A stretch of DNA of 33,900 bases from Anaerolineae bacterium (GTDB lineage Bacteria > Chloroflexota > Anaerolineae > SpSt-600). Positions 1 through 8,708 of the stretch are shown here, in pieces. The notes beneath the pieces are model-generated. The model did no database searches, was not told the origin of the DNA, and worked only from the letters and a program-made list of their open reading frames with translations. A program made the position numbers and the translations under genes. The stretch is from contig JANXAG010000020.1 of NCBI GenBank assembly GCA_025062375.1, positions 1-33,900 on the forward strand, read 5' to 3'. Positions within the stretch are counted from its first letter, which is position 1. Each line of letters opens with the position of its first letter.

Positions 1-210
1 TTGGGGGACACCCCCAAACCCCTGGGATGGGGCAAAGCCCCCCTCCACCCCCCGATTTTTTCCCCGTCCTCGGGGGCATAGGGGTTGCCACGGTTTTGGG
101 TCCCACTCGTGGGCGGGGTGCAAATGGTGGCTGATCTCTCCCTTTTTAGGGGTTTTTGAGGGAGCACCTCTAAATCCCTGGGAGGGGGCTTGGGCTCCCT
201 TTCACTTGTC
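1..210. repeat. GC-rich hairpin-rich repeat, left-end copy plus degenerate second head
   Basis: Bases 1-147 match, with scattered substitutions, the units at 33562-33900. Shared landmarks in the same order are a run of G followed by a run of C, GGGGCAAAGCCCC, a CCCCG..CCTCG block, GGTTGCCACGGTT, GGGTCCCACTCGTGGGCGGGGTGCAAA, and CTCCCTTTTT. From 148 a second, decayed unit head follows (GGGGTTTTTGAGGGAGCACC) and fades out by about 210. The unit is cut by the window edge. It lies upstream of ssb and contains no credible gene. Confidence 0.85.
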
Positions 211-268
211 ATAAGCAGAAAACGTTTCGCTTACCATGAATCAGGATTGGTGCAAGGGCCAGCAATAG

Positions 269-306
269 TTGCACTTTCAGGCCGTTTGGGTTAAAATTTA
301 CCCAAA
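269..306 (+). promoter_or_regulatory. Predicted ssb promoter with overlapping inverted repeat
   Basis: A -35 TTGCAC at 269-274 and a -10 TAAAAT at 292-297 are separated by 17 bases. The -10 lies inside an inverted repeat with arms TTTGGGT (285-291) and ACCCAAA (300-306), which could be an operator. The promoter is a visual consensus match. Operator function is inference. Confidence 0.5.
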
Positions 307-333
307 ACTTTCCATAAAAGCAGGAGGAAAACC

Positions 334-759
334 ATGTACCACAGGATAATAATTGTGGGCCATCTTGGGGCCGACCCGGAAATGCGCTATACGCCCACGG
401 GGACTCCCGTTACTCATTTTCGCATGGCTTCTAACAGGGTTTTCGTTGACGCCCAGGGAAACCGTAAGGAGATTACCACGTGGTTCCGAGTCACCGCCTG
501 GGGCAAGTTGGCTGAACAATGTAACGAGTATCTCCAAAAAGGCCGCCTTGTGCTGGTAGAGGGAGTTCTCGTTCCGGATGAGAGCGGAAATCCAAGGGTT
601 TGGATAGGAAGCGACGGTACTGTAAGGGCTTCTTATGAGGTAAGAGCCGAGAGGGTGAAGTTCCTGGGACCTCGCCCGACAGCTCCTGAGGAGGTTGTCG
701 CTGAAGAAGGCTACGAGGCTCTCCCCGAGCTCGGAGAAGAAGAGGAGATCCCCTTCTAA
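334..759 (+). CDS. ssb: Single-stranded DNA-binding protein
   Basis: This 141-residue protein binds single-stranded DNA during replication, recombination and repair. The N-terminal ~110 residues form an OB fold with typical SSB landmarks: the VGHLGADPEMRYTPTG start, the TTWFRVTAWGKLAEQ block and KGRLVLVEG. The acidic C-terminus ends EEEEIPF, the conserved tip by which SSB contacts partner proteins. The disordered linker is short, as in several non-proteobacterial SSBs. The start is fixed by an AGGAGG ribosome site at 322-327, six bases before ATG. The next gene begins six bases after the stop, so the two are probably co-transcribed. Confidence 0.95.
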   Translation: MYHRIIIVGHLGADPEMRYTPTGTPVTHFRMASNRVFVDAQGNRKEITTWFRVTAWGKLAEQCNEYLQKGRLVLVEGVLVPDESGNPRVWIGSDGTVRASYEVRAERVKFLGPRPTAPEEVVAEEGYEALPELGEEEEIPF

Positions 760-765
760 GCTACC

Positions 766-1518
766 ATGGAAAACTTCACACCATGGCTGGCCCTCGGGCT
801 GGCTTTTATCTTTCTGCTTTTTTTAAACCGCTGGATAAGCCAGCACCTGCAGGGTGTTGGTCTTCTTCTTACCGGTAATCAGAAGGCAAGCCTCATCTTT
901 TATTTTATCCTTCTCTTCCCGGGAATATTGGTCCATGAACTGAGCCATTGGCTTATGGCCAGGCTTTTGGGCGTAAGAACCGGCAGGATAAGGTTGGGAC
1001 CCGTAAACGAGGGAAGGACTGGTTATTATTCAATGGGTTCAGTAGAGGTGGCCAAGAGCGACCCCCTTAGGGATAGTCTCATAGGTCTTGCTCCTCTGCT
1101 GGCAGGATGCGCCCTTCTGGTATTTATAACCTCTCATGTGTTCAAAGTCCCTCAATTTGCTCACAGTTTAAACTGGGGCGAGCTTTTAGATGCTTTCAGG
1201 CAGTGGTTCAGCAGGAAAGATTTCTGGCTCTGGCTCTATCTTGTGTTCACTATAAGCAATGCCATGATGCCAAGCGCCAAGGATCGGGAACCGTGGGGGC
1301 CTGCTATATTTTTTATCACGATCGTGGCGCTGGCGGGTTACTTCACGGGATGGATTTCAAGGATTCCTCCTTCTATCGGGAATTTAGCCAGAGATTGGGC
1401 CACTTCTCTAGCCTGGAGCCTGGGCTTTACCTGCGGGGTAGACCTGGTTTGGGCCTTTCTCCTGGGCCTTGTTGAAAGGTTTATTGAGTTCGTGACCGGT
1501 AAGCGAGTAATCTATTGA
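766..1518 (+). CDS. Polytopic membrane protein with HExxH motif, M50-like metallopeptidase
   Basis: A 250-residue protein with about six hydrophobic segments. Residues 57-61 read HELSH, an HExxH zinc motif inside a membrane segment, as in site-2-protease/M50 enzymes. A second conserved-looking stretch, SNAMMPSAKDRE (164-175), sits where M50 enzymes carry the third zinc ligand (an N..P..D pattern), and D173 is the natural candidate. No PDZ domain is present. The family resemblance comes from motifs only, so the substrate is unknown. It lies tightly between ssb and a PPC-domain gene and is probably in their operon. It could instead be an inactive relative, since the second motif is not canonical. 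Confidence 0.65.
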   Translation: MENFTPWLALGLAFIFLLFLNRWISQHLQGVGLLLTGNQKASLIFYFILLFPGILVHELSHWLMARLLGVRTGRIRLGPVNEGRTGYYSMGSVEVAKSDPLRDSLIGLAPLLAGCALLVFITSHVFKVPQFAHSLNWGELLDAFRQWFSRKDFWLWLYLVFTISNAMMPSAKDREPWGPAIFFITIVALAGYFTGWISRIPPSIGNLARDWATSLAWSLGFTCGVDLVWAFLLGLVERFIEFVTGKRVIY

Positions 1519-1528
1519 CGAGGGAGCC

Positions 1529-1957
1529 ATGCAAGTTTTCGGGTCGCGGTTCTCTGATGTTATAATCATCAAACTTGATTCGGGAGAGGAGATTTTCTCT
1601 TCTCTCAAGCAGTGGGCTGCCGAGCAGCAAGTTTTTTCGGGCACTTTCTACGCTATCGGGGCTTTGGCTCGTGCTGTCCTGGGTTATTTTGATCCCAAAA
1701 CTCGCGATTATTTGAAAATTCCTGTTGAAAGCCAGACGGAAGTGGTCTGCATGCTTGGAAATTTAGCTATAGGGGAAGATAGAGCTCCTATCTTTCACAT
1801 CCATGTCATTCTTTCCTTCCCTGATGGTCGCACCGTTGGGGGACATCTCTTTGAGGGGGTTGTCAATCCCACTCTTGAGATCACTTTTTTCCCTGTCCGC
1901 ACCATTATGCTTCGCCGATTTGATCCCGGCATCGGCCTGAGGCTTTTGAGTGTTTGA
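1529..1957 (+). CDS. PPC-domain (DUF296) protein
   Basis: A 142-residue single-domain protein of the PPC/DUF296 family, whose plant members are AT-hook DNA-binding proteins. Bacterial members are stand-alone trimers of unclear role. Visible family marks are the GTFYAIGALARAVLGYFD segment (38-55) and three histidines in the FHIHV and GGHLFEG motifs (H90, H92, H106), which probably bind a metal. No DNA-binding hook is present. It starts 10 bases after the metallopeptidase-like gene with GAGGGAG upstream of ATG, so it is the third gene of the ssb cluster. The function cannot be stated beyond the family. Confidence 0.8.
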   Translation: MQVFGSRFSDVIIIKLDSGEEIFSSLKQWAAEQQVFSGTFYAIGALARAVLGYFDPKTRDYLKIPVESQTEVVCMLGNLAIGEDRAPIFHIHVILSFPDGRTVGGHLFEGVVNPTLEITFFPVRTIMLRRFDPGIGLRLLSV

Positions 1958-2010
1958 GGTTTCTATCCGGGTAGAGCCAGCTTCAGTAATTGCCTGCATT
2001 GTAAGGCGGC

Positions 2011-2096
2011 GTGGTTGCTCGCTCTCTTTTTGAGTACTCTGGGGGCGCACCCCCCAGATCCCCTGGATACACCAACTGCCTACCCTCGTGGGGGCT
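2011..2096. repeat. Internal fragment of the GC-rich repeat
   Basis: GTGGTTGCTCGCTCTCTTTTT (2011-2031) followed by a G-run, GCGCA and a C-run matches the junction between consecutive units at the right end of the window. A short ACCCTCGTGGG piece follows at about 2082-2092. The middle of the unit has been lost. It sits between two convergent genes and may add to transcription termination by its G5/C5 hairpin, which is inference. Confidence 0.75.
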
Positions 2097-2102
2097 CTTT
2101 TA

Positions 2103-3746
2103 TCACTTGTGCTTTCTATCAGGGGAAGAAGATTTTACCCACAAAATTGCTTCTTCTTTTTCCCTTGGAGCGACGGGTTCCCGGTAAAGGAGCCAGCGCA
2201 GGAGACGAAAACCTTTCAAAGTTTTAATCTGGCAATTTTCCCTCACCGCAAAGCGCCTTCCTCTGAAGTTCTCCCCCACTGAGATGGATTCTTCAGTAAG
2301 AGCTATAATTGCTTCCGCTACCGGTAAAATTTGGCCCTTTTCCACAACTTTAAGGGCCGAGAATTCTTTCAGGTACCACCTGAGCTCTGGAGTCTCCCCC
2401 ACCACAATTACCTCAAGAGCAGTGGGGTCGCCAGCACGGTAACTGGAAAGTTTGCGGAGGGAACCTTTAACTTCTTTCACTTCAGAAGATGTAAACTGAC
2501 AGCGAGGAAGGTGTTCTTCAACGTAAGGTGAGAAGTTGAGCCCACGAGCTAATTTTATTTCCCACAGGAAAGAGGCTACGAGCACGAAAACTAATACAAC
2601 CCACACGGAAGCCTCAGGGCCCCGCATTAACCCGAGAAAGGTCAGGATGCTCACAATGCCGATGAGGGCCACAACGGAAATTAAAAGATAGCGAGTATCA
2701 CCCCCTACAGTGTAGCCTGTTACTCCCAGAAAACCCCATACTCCAAGGCATAGGGTTAAAACCAGAGCTACAGGTCCTTGCGGGGAGAAGGTTTCCCGCA
2801 CGAGAATTCGGATAAAATCATAGAGCCCATAAGCAGCCATAACCGTCAGGGGGAGAAGGATTGGCAGAAAGCCAGCGGGACCTTCAAAGCCTCCCAAGAT
2901 TGCTATGAGAAGGCCAAAAATTACAGGTGCCAGAAGGTAAAGGCGCTCCAGCCCCCATAGGGCTCCCAGAATAAGGAGGGGCTCATATAGAACTAAATTG
3001 AGCAAAGGCTGAAAAGATAGCTGCCCCCGGAAAATGCTCATAAGCCATAAAGCTAGAGAATCAGCAACGAGGCCAAAACCCGGTGGGTAAAAGAGAAAAA
3101 GGGTAGAGCTCAGGAAAAAGCTTGCCCCAAAAGCAATCCAGAAGCCGTGGCTCACCCTTAGCTCCGAAATCTTTATCTTGCCTCTCAGCAGGACCGCCAG
3201 AATTATCCCCTCGCCTGCTAAGGTCCATACCGAAAGGCCAGAGGTGATCCCAAGTCCCAGAGCGCAGGCTCCACCGTAGAGCCAAAGGGAATTTCCGGTC
3301 TCTTGAAACCGAAGAAAGGCTCCCACAGCTACCAGAATTGCCAGCACCCCTATTGCTTCGCCGTCGGCCTGAGAGGAGGAGAAAATCCAGAGGGGAGAAA
3401 AGGCGGAAAAGGCGGCCGCTACAAGAGCCCTCTCTTTACCCAGAATATGGCGGAACAGGAAAAACGCCAGAGGGATAAGAGCACCAGCCAAGATAGCTGG
3501 CAGCCTCGCAGCCACATCCCCTGGCCCAAAGAGAAAGAAAACCAGAGTCTGAAGCCCCATAAGAGCCGGGCTAAGAGGCCACGCCGGTTCAGGAGGCTGC
3601 CCCTGCAGGAATTCCCAGGCTGCCAGAGCCCTTAAAGCTTCCTCCTGGTTCAGAAGATGGCGGGAGGAAGCCCAAATTCTCAAGACCAGGGAAACAAAGG
3701 CCAGGGAGAGATAAGCCAAAATCTCAAAGGTGAAAATCCTGGGCAA
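2103..3746 (-). CDS. GT39-like membrane glycosyltransferase
   Basis: About 547 residues with a string of roughly ten hydrophobic helices followed by a soluble C-terminal ~130 residues. The first loop carries LNQEEALRA, the acidic pair expected in GT-C enzymes of the GT39/ArnT/PMT type that transfer sugars from lipid carriers on the outer membrane face. Donor and acceptor are unknown. I place the start at a TTG at 3746, because GGAGGG (3753-3758) lies six bases upstream. The open frame continues to an ATG at 3860, but those extra residues are arginine- and tryptophan-rich, not membrane-like, and overlap tlyA further. With the TTG start it overlaps the end of tlyA by 23 bases. Confidence 0.7.
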   Translation of the reverse strand: MPRIFTFEILAYLSLAFVSLVLRIWASSRHLLNQEEALRALAAWEFLQGQPPEPAWPLSPALMGLQTLVFFLFGPGDVAARLPAILAGALIPLAFFLFRHILGKERALVAAAFSAFSPLWIFSSSQADGEAIGVLAILVAVGAFLRFQETGNSLWLYGGACALGLGITSGLSVWTLAGEGIILAVLLRGKIKISELRVSHGFWIAFGASFFLSSTLFLFYPPGFGLVADSLALWLMSIFRGQLSFQPLLNLVLYEPLLILGALWGLERLYLLAPVIFGLLIAILGGFEGPAGFLPILLPLTVMAAYGLYDFIRILVRETFSPQGPVALVLTLCLGVWGFLGVTGYTVGGDTRYLLISVVALIGIVSILTFLGLMRGPEASVWVVLVFVLVASFLWEIKLARGLNFSPYVEEHLPRCQFTSSEVKEVKGSLRKLSSYRAGDPTALEVIVVGETPELRWYLKEFSALKVVEKGQILPVAEAIIALTEESISVGENFRGRRFAVRENCQIKTLKGFRLLRWLLYREPVAPREKEEAILWVKSSSPDRKHK

Positions 3747-4548
3747 CCTTTTCCCTCCTTCTAAGCAATTTCCCCCTTTCCACGCAATCTTTAATGGCTT
3801 TCGCCAGGTCCAGAGGTGGTGCCTCAATCCCGCGGGCCCAATAGGCGAAAAACTCCACATTCCCAGCAGGCCCTAAAAGGGGTGAAGTCGCAAGGCCCAG
3901 GGTGTGCAGACCAAGGCTGCGAGCGTATTCCACAAGAGTTTCCAGAACTTCCCTGTGGACCTGGGGGTCGCGTACCACTCCTCCTTTCCCCACTTTTTCC
4001 CGGCCGGCCTCAAACTGCGGCTTCACCAGCGCCAAAATCTCTGCCCTCGGTTTCATGAGCCTCAACACAGGAGGGAGGACAAGCTTTAGTGAAATAAAAG
4101 AAACATCTATGGTGGCCAGGTCCACAGGCTCTGGCAGGGACTCAAGATAACGGATATTAGTTCGCTCCAGAACCACCACCCTGGGGTCCTGGCGGAGTTT
4201 CCAGGCCAGCTGACCGTAGCCTACATCCACGGCGTAAACTCTGGCCGCACCATGCTGAAGCAGGCAATCGGTAAAGCCGCCGGTGGAAGCTCCTACATCT
4301 ATCGCCACTTTTCCCGCCGGATCAATCCCGAAAGCTTTAAGGGCAAACTCCAGTTTCAACCCACCACGGCTGACGTAGGGTATGCTTTCCTTGACTTCAA
4401 TGTTGGCATCTGGAGGGATAAGGGTTCCGGGTTTGGAAATGATCTCCCCTTCCACTGAAACTTTGCCGGCTAATATGAGGGCCTGGGCTTTCTCCCGGCT
4501 CTCAGCCAATCCTTTTTCCACCAGAAGGAGATCTAGTCTTTTCTTCAT
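3724..4548 (-). CDS. tlyA: TlyA family rRNA (cytidine-2'-O)-methyltransferase
   Basis: A 274-residue protein with an N-terminal S4 RNA-binding domain (about residues 2-60, starting [14 protein letters not shown]) and an FtsJ-like Rossmann methyltransferase domain. The SAM-binding loop is DVGASTGGF (84-92). The later [10 protein letters not shown] segment is typical of TlyA. Characterised members 2'-O-methylate cytidines of 16S and 23S rRNA, and some are also called hemolysins. The ATG overlaps the stop of the upstream methyltransferase gene by 4 bases (translational coupling), and the downstream glycosyltransferase starts inside its 3' end. Confidence 0.92.
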   Translation of the reverse strand: MKKRLDLLLVEKGLAESREKAQALILAGKVSVEGEIISKPGTLIPPDANIEVKESIPYVSRGGLKLEFALKAFGIDPAGKVAIDVGASTGGFTDCLLQHGAARVYAVDVGYGQLAWKLRQDPRVVVLERTNIRYLESLPEPVDLATIDVSFISLKLVLPPVLRLMKPRAEILALVKPQFEAGREKVGKGGVVRDPQVHREVLETLVEYARSLGLHTLGLATSPLLGPAGNVEFFAYWARGIEAPPLDLAKAIKDCVERGKLLRRREKVAQDFHL

Positions 4549-5321
4549 CCCAATTTTTCGGCTACCAGGATGAGGCCCCCTCCTTTCCTCACCGGCCCCC
4601 TGAGGAACGGCAAAAGGATGGCTGTAAAAGACCCCAGGATAGCGCCTTTTAAAGGTGTTCGGTAAAGGAGGAAGAGGAAGGGGAAAATAGCATTTCCCCA
4701 GAAAAATGAGTGGGCCCAGAAGGCTGTCGCTCTCGGAGGGAGGATGTAGCGGAAGCGAACCAGCTTCATTCCGGCTCTATGGAGCATGGTGCCCCAGTGG
4801 GAAGGAGTGTAAAAATGCCGCATCTTTAATAGGCCGTTTATAACTCCTGCCAAACTTCGCCTGAAAAAAGAGAGGGAAGGGGAGGTTCTGGCTTCCGGGG
4901 CCAGAACGTAACTTTCAAAGTGCTGGCTCGGGACGCTGAAGATAAATTTTCCCCCCGGCTTGAGGATTCTTCCCACCTCTTCTATGACCAGCTCAACTCT
5001 CGGGATGTGCTCCAGGACGCATGCGCTGAAGACCGTTCCGAAGCTCTGATCCTGGAAAGGAAGGCCACAGGCATTGGCCTGAAGGGTAGCCCGGTAGGCT
5101 CCGGCTTTAAGGGCTTTTTTCAATCTCCCCCTGTTGATGTCAATCCCGAAATCAATTGAATTCGGGAAAAGAGTGCAGGCGAATTTGCCATCGCCGCACC
5201 CCAGATCCAGAACCGGCGGAGTTAGTTCCTCCTCTCGGAAAGCTAAATACTCCCAGGCTTTCCAGAGAGCATTATCTGGTGGTGCTGAAAGGAGCAATTT
5301 TTCCAGCACCTCTTCCATCAC
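4545..5321 (-). CDS. Class I SAM-dependent methyltransferase
   Basis: A 258-residue protein with a type 11 methyltransferase fold. Motif I is [12 protein letters not shown] (37-48), and a later [10 protein letters not shown] segment and [15 protein letters not shown] complete the core. The C-terminal ~60 residues contain two hydrophobic stretches, suggesting membrane association. Combined with the glycosyltransferase two genes downstream, this hints at methylation of a lipid or glycan, but the substrate cannot be read from sequence. It lies 11 bases after topA and overlaps tlyA by 4 bases. Confidence 0.85.
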   Translation of the reverse strand: MMEEVLEKLLLSAPPDNALWKAWEYLAFREEELTPPVLDLGCGDGKFACTLFPNSIDFGIDINRGRLKKALKAGAYRATLQANACGLPFQDQSFGTVFSACVLEHIPRVELVIEEVGRILKPGGKFIFSVPSQHFESYVLAPEARTSPSLSFFRRSLAGVINGLLKMRHFYTPSHWGTMLHRAGMKLVRFRYILPPRATAFWAHSFFWGNAIFPFLFLLYRTPLKGAILGSFTAILLPFLRGPVRKGGGLILVAEKLG

Positions 5322-5332
5322 TTGCCTCCCAG

Positions 5333-7609
5333 CTATGCGGGTTCTTCCTCCACAGCCATGGATTCACCGCAGCTGAGGCAACGGACTTCCTTTTTCCCTG
5401 CCTCCACCATAAGGCCGCCGCAGGAAGGGCAGGGAGTCGGAACAGGTCTCTGCCAAGTAGCGAAGTTGCACTCGGGGTAATTTATGCAGCTATAGAAATT
5501 GCGTCCTTTTCTGGTCTTGCGCTCTACAATATCACCCCCGCATACGGGGCAGAGGGCTCCAGTTCGGGTTAAATAAGGTTTCGTGTTGCGGCAGGCTGGA
5601 AAATTGGAACAGGCCAGGAATTGCCCGAATTTTCCCCATTTTACCACCATGGGGCTGCCGCAAAGCTCGCACTTGATACCTGTTTCCTCCTGAGGTAGCT
5701 CCACCTTCTCAATACTTCTGTCGGCCCAGGCTACTGCCTCAACAAAGGGGCCATAAAACTCCCGCAGCATCCCCACCCAGTCTTTTTCTCCACGCGCTAT
5801 GCGGTCCAGGTCTTCCTCCATTTCCGCTGTGAACCCCACGTTGATGAGATCGGGAAAATGCTGGATAAGAAGGTCGTTAACGATAAAGCCGATCTCTGTG
5901 GGCACAAGGCGCTTGCCATCTCGCTTAACGTAGCCCCTGGCATAGAGGGTGGAAATTATAGGAGCGTAGGTGGACGGACGCCCTATCCCATATTCCTCCA
6001 GAGTTCGGATGAGGGAAGCTTCGGTATAGCGTGGCGGTGGCTCAGTAAAGTGCTGTTCGGGGAGGAGCTTTACCAGATCCAGAGGCTCATCGGTATCAAG
6101 GGGCGGGATAGGAAGAGCTTCTTCCTCAGGAGGTGCTTCTTCCTCTCTGGCCTCCTGGTAAACCACCAGGAAGCCTGGAAACCTGATGGTTGAGCCCGAG
6201 GCTCTGAAGAGGTAACGAGTATCGGCAGCGATTTCCACCGAAAGGGTGTCGTAAACAGCGGGAGCCATTTGGCTGGCCAGGAACCTTCGCCAGATGAGCT
6301 CATAGAGCCTGAACTGGTCTTTGTTAAGGTATGGCTTGACATATTCTGGGGTGCGGTAGACACTGGTGGGCCGTATAGCTTCATGGGCTTCCTGAGCCAC
6401 CCTGGCGCTAGTTTTGTACTCCGGTGGTTTAGGGGGCAAAAGGTCCTCCCCGAAGTTTTCGGCTATGAAACGGCGGGCTTCTTTCTGGGCCTCCTCGGCC
6501 ACCTGAACGCTGTCCGTTCGCATGTAGGTTATGAGGCCAACGGGCCCCTCTTCCCCAAGGGGTATGCCTTCATAGAGCTGTTGCGCAATAAGCATGGTTT
6601 TCTTGGCAGAAAAACCCAGTTGTCTGGAAGCTTCTTGCTGAAGGGTGCTGGTGATGAAGGGAGGCGATGGATTCCTTTTCCGGGTACCCCTCTTCACACT
6701 TTGAACTACATAGGAGGCCTTCTCCAGCTCTGCCAGGATTGGCTCTACCTGCTCCTGGTTTTTCAGATCGGCCTCCTTTCCGTCAATGCTTACCAATCTG
6801 GCTATGAAAGAAGGGTGCTCGGGGGTGCGCTTGGCCAGTTCAGCCTTTATGGTCCAGTATTCTTCCGGGACAAAGTTCTGAATTTCCCTTTCCCTTTCAA
6901 CGATGAGGCGCAAGGCAACGGATTGAACCCTTCCAGCAGAAGTGCGGTTACGGACTTTCCGCCAGAGCAGTGGGCTCAGCATGTAGCCCACAAGGCGATC
7001 CAGAACGCGGCGGGCTTGCTGAGCGTTGACCAGGTTCATATCAATGCCCCGGGGGTGGCTAAAGGCCTCTTCTATGGCCGGCTTTGTAATCTCATGGAAT
7101 ACAACCCTCCTAATTTTATAGCGAGGTATCCTGGCTACTTCAGCCAGATGCCAGGCAATGGCCTCTCCTTCCCGGTCCGGGTCGGTAGCCAGATAAACCT
7201 CGGAAGCGTTCTGAACGGCTTCCCTCAGCTCCTCCACCACCTTCTTCTTTTCCTTCGGGACTACATAGAAAGGCTTGAAATCATTGCTCACGTCTACACT
7301 CAGGCGAGAGCGGAGAAGGTCCCGCACATGGCCAATGGAGGCCTTAACCAGATAGTCTTTGCCCAGAAACTTTCCCACAGTGCGGGCTTTAGCCGGCGAT
7401 TCCACAATAACCAGTTTATATCGCTCCTTTGGAGGATCTGGTAGCTGGTCGTGAGCAGGAGTTTTACCCAGCCTCGCAAGGGTTGAACCGCAATCGGGGC
7501 ATTGGCCTTTGATGGCTGGTCTGCCTCCAGGTATATACACAGGCTCGGGGTCTTTCACTGGCTTGCGGGCCCTGCACTTCATGCAATAAGCGAAAATAGG
7601 CTCAGTCAT
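5333..7609 (-). CDS. topA: DNA topoisomerase I with extra N-terminal zinc ribbon
   Basis: A 758-residue type IA topoisomerase that relaxes negative supercoils. Residues 1-50 form an added zinc ribbon with CxxC pairs at C9/C12 and C37/C40 (DUF5679-like). The Toprim domain follows with E70 (VIVES) and ATDPDREGEA (141-150). The catalytic tyrosine is Y362 in ITYMRTDS, with R364. The C-terminus has three more zinc ribbons: CELCG..CSNFPAC, CPVCG..CINYPEC and CPSCG..CLSCG. The ATG at 7609 is the first in frame and places the added ribbon within the protein. It lies 13 bases after the guanylyltransferase gene in the dprA operon, matching the common dprA-topA association. Confidence 0.96.
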   Translation of the reverse strand: MTEPIFAYCMKCRARKPVKDPEPVYIPGGRPAIKGQCPDCGSTLARLGKTPAHDQLPDPPKERYKLVIVESPAKARTVGKFLGKDYLVKASIGHVRDLLRSRLSVDVSNDFKPFYVVPKEKKKVVEELREAVQNASEVYLATDPDREGEAIAWHLAEVARIPRYKIRRVVFHEITKPAIEEAFSHPRGIDMNLVNAQQARRVLDRLVGYMLSPLLWRKVRNRTSAGRVQSVALRLIVEREREIQNFVPEEYWTIKAELAKRTPEHPSFIARLVSIDGKEADLKNQEQVEPILAELEKASYVVQSVKRGTRKRNPSPPFITSTLQQEASRQLGFSAKKTMLIAQQLYEGIPLGEEGPVGLITYMRTDSVQVAEEAQKEARRFIAENFGEDLLPPKPPEYKTSARVAQEAHEAIRPTSVYRTPEYVKPYLNKDQFRLYELIWRRFLASQMAPAVYDTLSVEIAADTRYLFRASGSTIRFPGFLVVYQEAREEEAPPEEEALPIPPLDTDEPLDLVKLLPEQHFTEPPPRYTEASLIRTLEEYGIGRPSTYAPIISTLYARGYVKRDGKRLVPTEIGFIVNDLLIQHFPDLINVGFTAEMEEDLDRIARGEKDWVGMLREFYGPFVEAVAWADRSIEKVELPQEETGIKCELCGSPMVVKWGKFGQFLACSNFPACRNTKPYLTRTGALCPVCGGDIVERKTRKGRNFYSCINYPECNFATWQRPVPTPCPSCGGLMVEAGKKEVRCLSCGESMAVEEEPA

Positions 7610-7622
7610 TCCCTGCTACTCC

Positions 7623-8693
7623 TCAGAGATATTCGTCCAGATTTTTGCCCTTCAGCATCTCTACCAGTTTTTTAACGTCCTGGGCCCTGTCCTTGGGGCA
7701 TACCAGGACGACATCATCGGTATCCACTACAATCATATCCTTAAGGCCGATAGTGGCGATAAGGCGTTTTGTGCTGTAAAGCAGGGAACCCGTGGTATCT
7801 ATGCCAATATGCTCCCCCCCGACTATCACATTGTTCTCCTCGTCTTTGGGGAGTATATCGGCCAGGGTGGACCAGTTGCCTACGTCGCTCCAGCCTATAT
7901 CTACGGGAATTACCATGACGCGGGAGGATTTCTCCATTATCCCCTGATCTATGGATTCGCTTTCCACTTCCTGCCAGACTTCTTCTAACACCTTTTCCTC
8001 TTCTTCAGTGCCAATGGCCTCGTCAATGCGGAGGAGCTGGGAGTAGAACCTGGGCATATGCTCGCGAAATTCTTCCATAATGGTGGAGAGTTTCCAGACG
8101 AAGATCCCGCTGTTCCAGTAAAAGCCACCCTGAGCCAGGAAAGAACAGGCGGTTTCAAAGTCTGGTTTTTCGGTGAAACTCTTAACTTTATAGACCGGAA
8201 AACCGTCCACTTCCTTCCAGAACTGGCCCTGGCATATGTACCCATAACCCGTTTCCGGGCACGTTGGCTTTATCCCCAGGGTTACCAAGTAACCTTCCTG
8301 GGCCACCTTAGCTGCTGCCAGAAGAGCTTTCCGGAATTCCTCAGCCTTTTCTATGACGTGATCCGCGTGAAGGGAAGCCATGACTTCTTCCGGATTTTCA
8401 CGCCTTATGTAGAGAACTGAAAGGCCAATGCATGGGGCGGTCCCTTTACCTTCAGGCTCTATAATGATGTTCTTGCCCGGAATAAGAGGCAGCTGGGCTT
8501 TGATAGTGGGGGCATAGGTTTTGTTGGTGACCACGAAAATTCTGGTTGGGTCCAGGATTGGCCTTATGCGCATGAAAGTTTCCTGGAGCATGGTGTTTTT
8601 AGCCACAATATCCAAAAGCTGCTTAGGCCTGTGTTTCCGGCTTTTGGGCCAGAGCCTCGTTCCCGTCCCACCTGCCAGTATAAGAGCGAACAT
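7623..8693 (-). CDS. manC: Mannose-1-phosphate guanylyltransferase
   Basis: A 356-residue nucleotidyltransferase that makes GDP-mannose from GTP and mannose-1-phosphate in the cytoplasm, feeding glycan synthesis. The signature GGTGTRLWPKSR (8-19) is the sugar-nucleotide binding loop, followed by PKQLLDI. The FTEKPDFETA and YWNSGIFVWK motifs and the VDIGWSDVGNW segment near residue 260 fit mannose-1-phosphate guanylyltransferases rather than glucose enzymes. There is no C-terminal isomerase domain, so it is the single-function form. It sits between dprA and topA, 15 bases after dprA. Glycosyltransferases in the same operon are plausible users of the product. Confidence 0.9.
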   Translation of the reverse strand: MFALILAGGTGTRLWPKSRKHRPKQLLDIVAKNTMLQETFMRIRPILDPTRIFVVTNKTYAPTIKAQLPLIPGKNIIIEPEGKGTAPCIGLSVLYIRRENPEEVMASLHADHVIEKAEEFRKALLAAAKVAQEGYLVTLGIKPTCPETGYGYICQGQFWKEVDGFPVYKVKSFTEKPDFETACSFLAQGGFYWNSGIFVWKLSTIMEEFREHMPRFYSQLLRIDEAIGTEEEEKVLEEVWQEVESESIDQGIMEKSSRVMVIPVDIGWSDVGNWSTLADILPKDEENNVIVGGEHIGIDTTGSLLYSTKRLIATIGLKDMIVVDTDDVVLVCPKDRAQDVKKLVEMLKGKNLDEYL

Positions 8694-8708
8694 GGCTTAT
8701 TACCTCCT

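Noticed and set aside
3747-3860. ATG-started extension of the GT39-like protein
   Set aside because: The extra 38 residues are arginine/tryptophan-rich and overlap tlyA more deeply; the TTG at 3746 has a proper ribosome site.
6269-7444. 391-codon plus-strand open frame opposite topA
   Set aside because: topA has all type IA topoisomerase motifs on the minus strand; the antisense frame has no recognisable domain.
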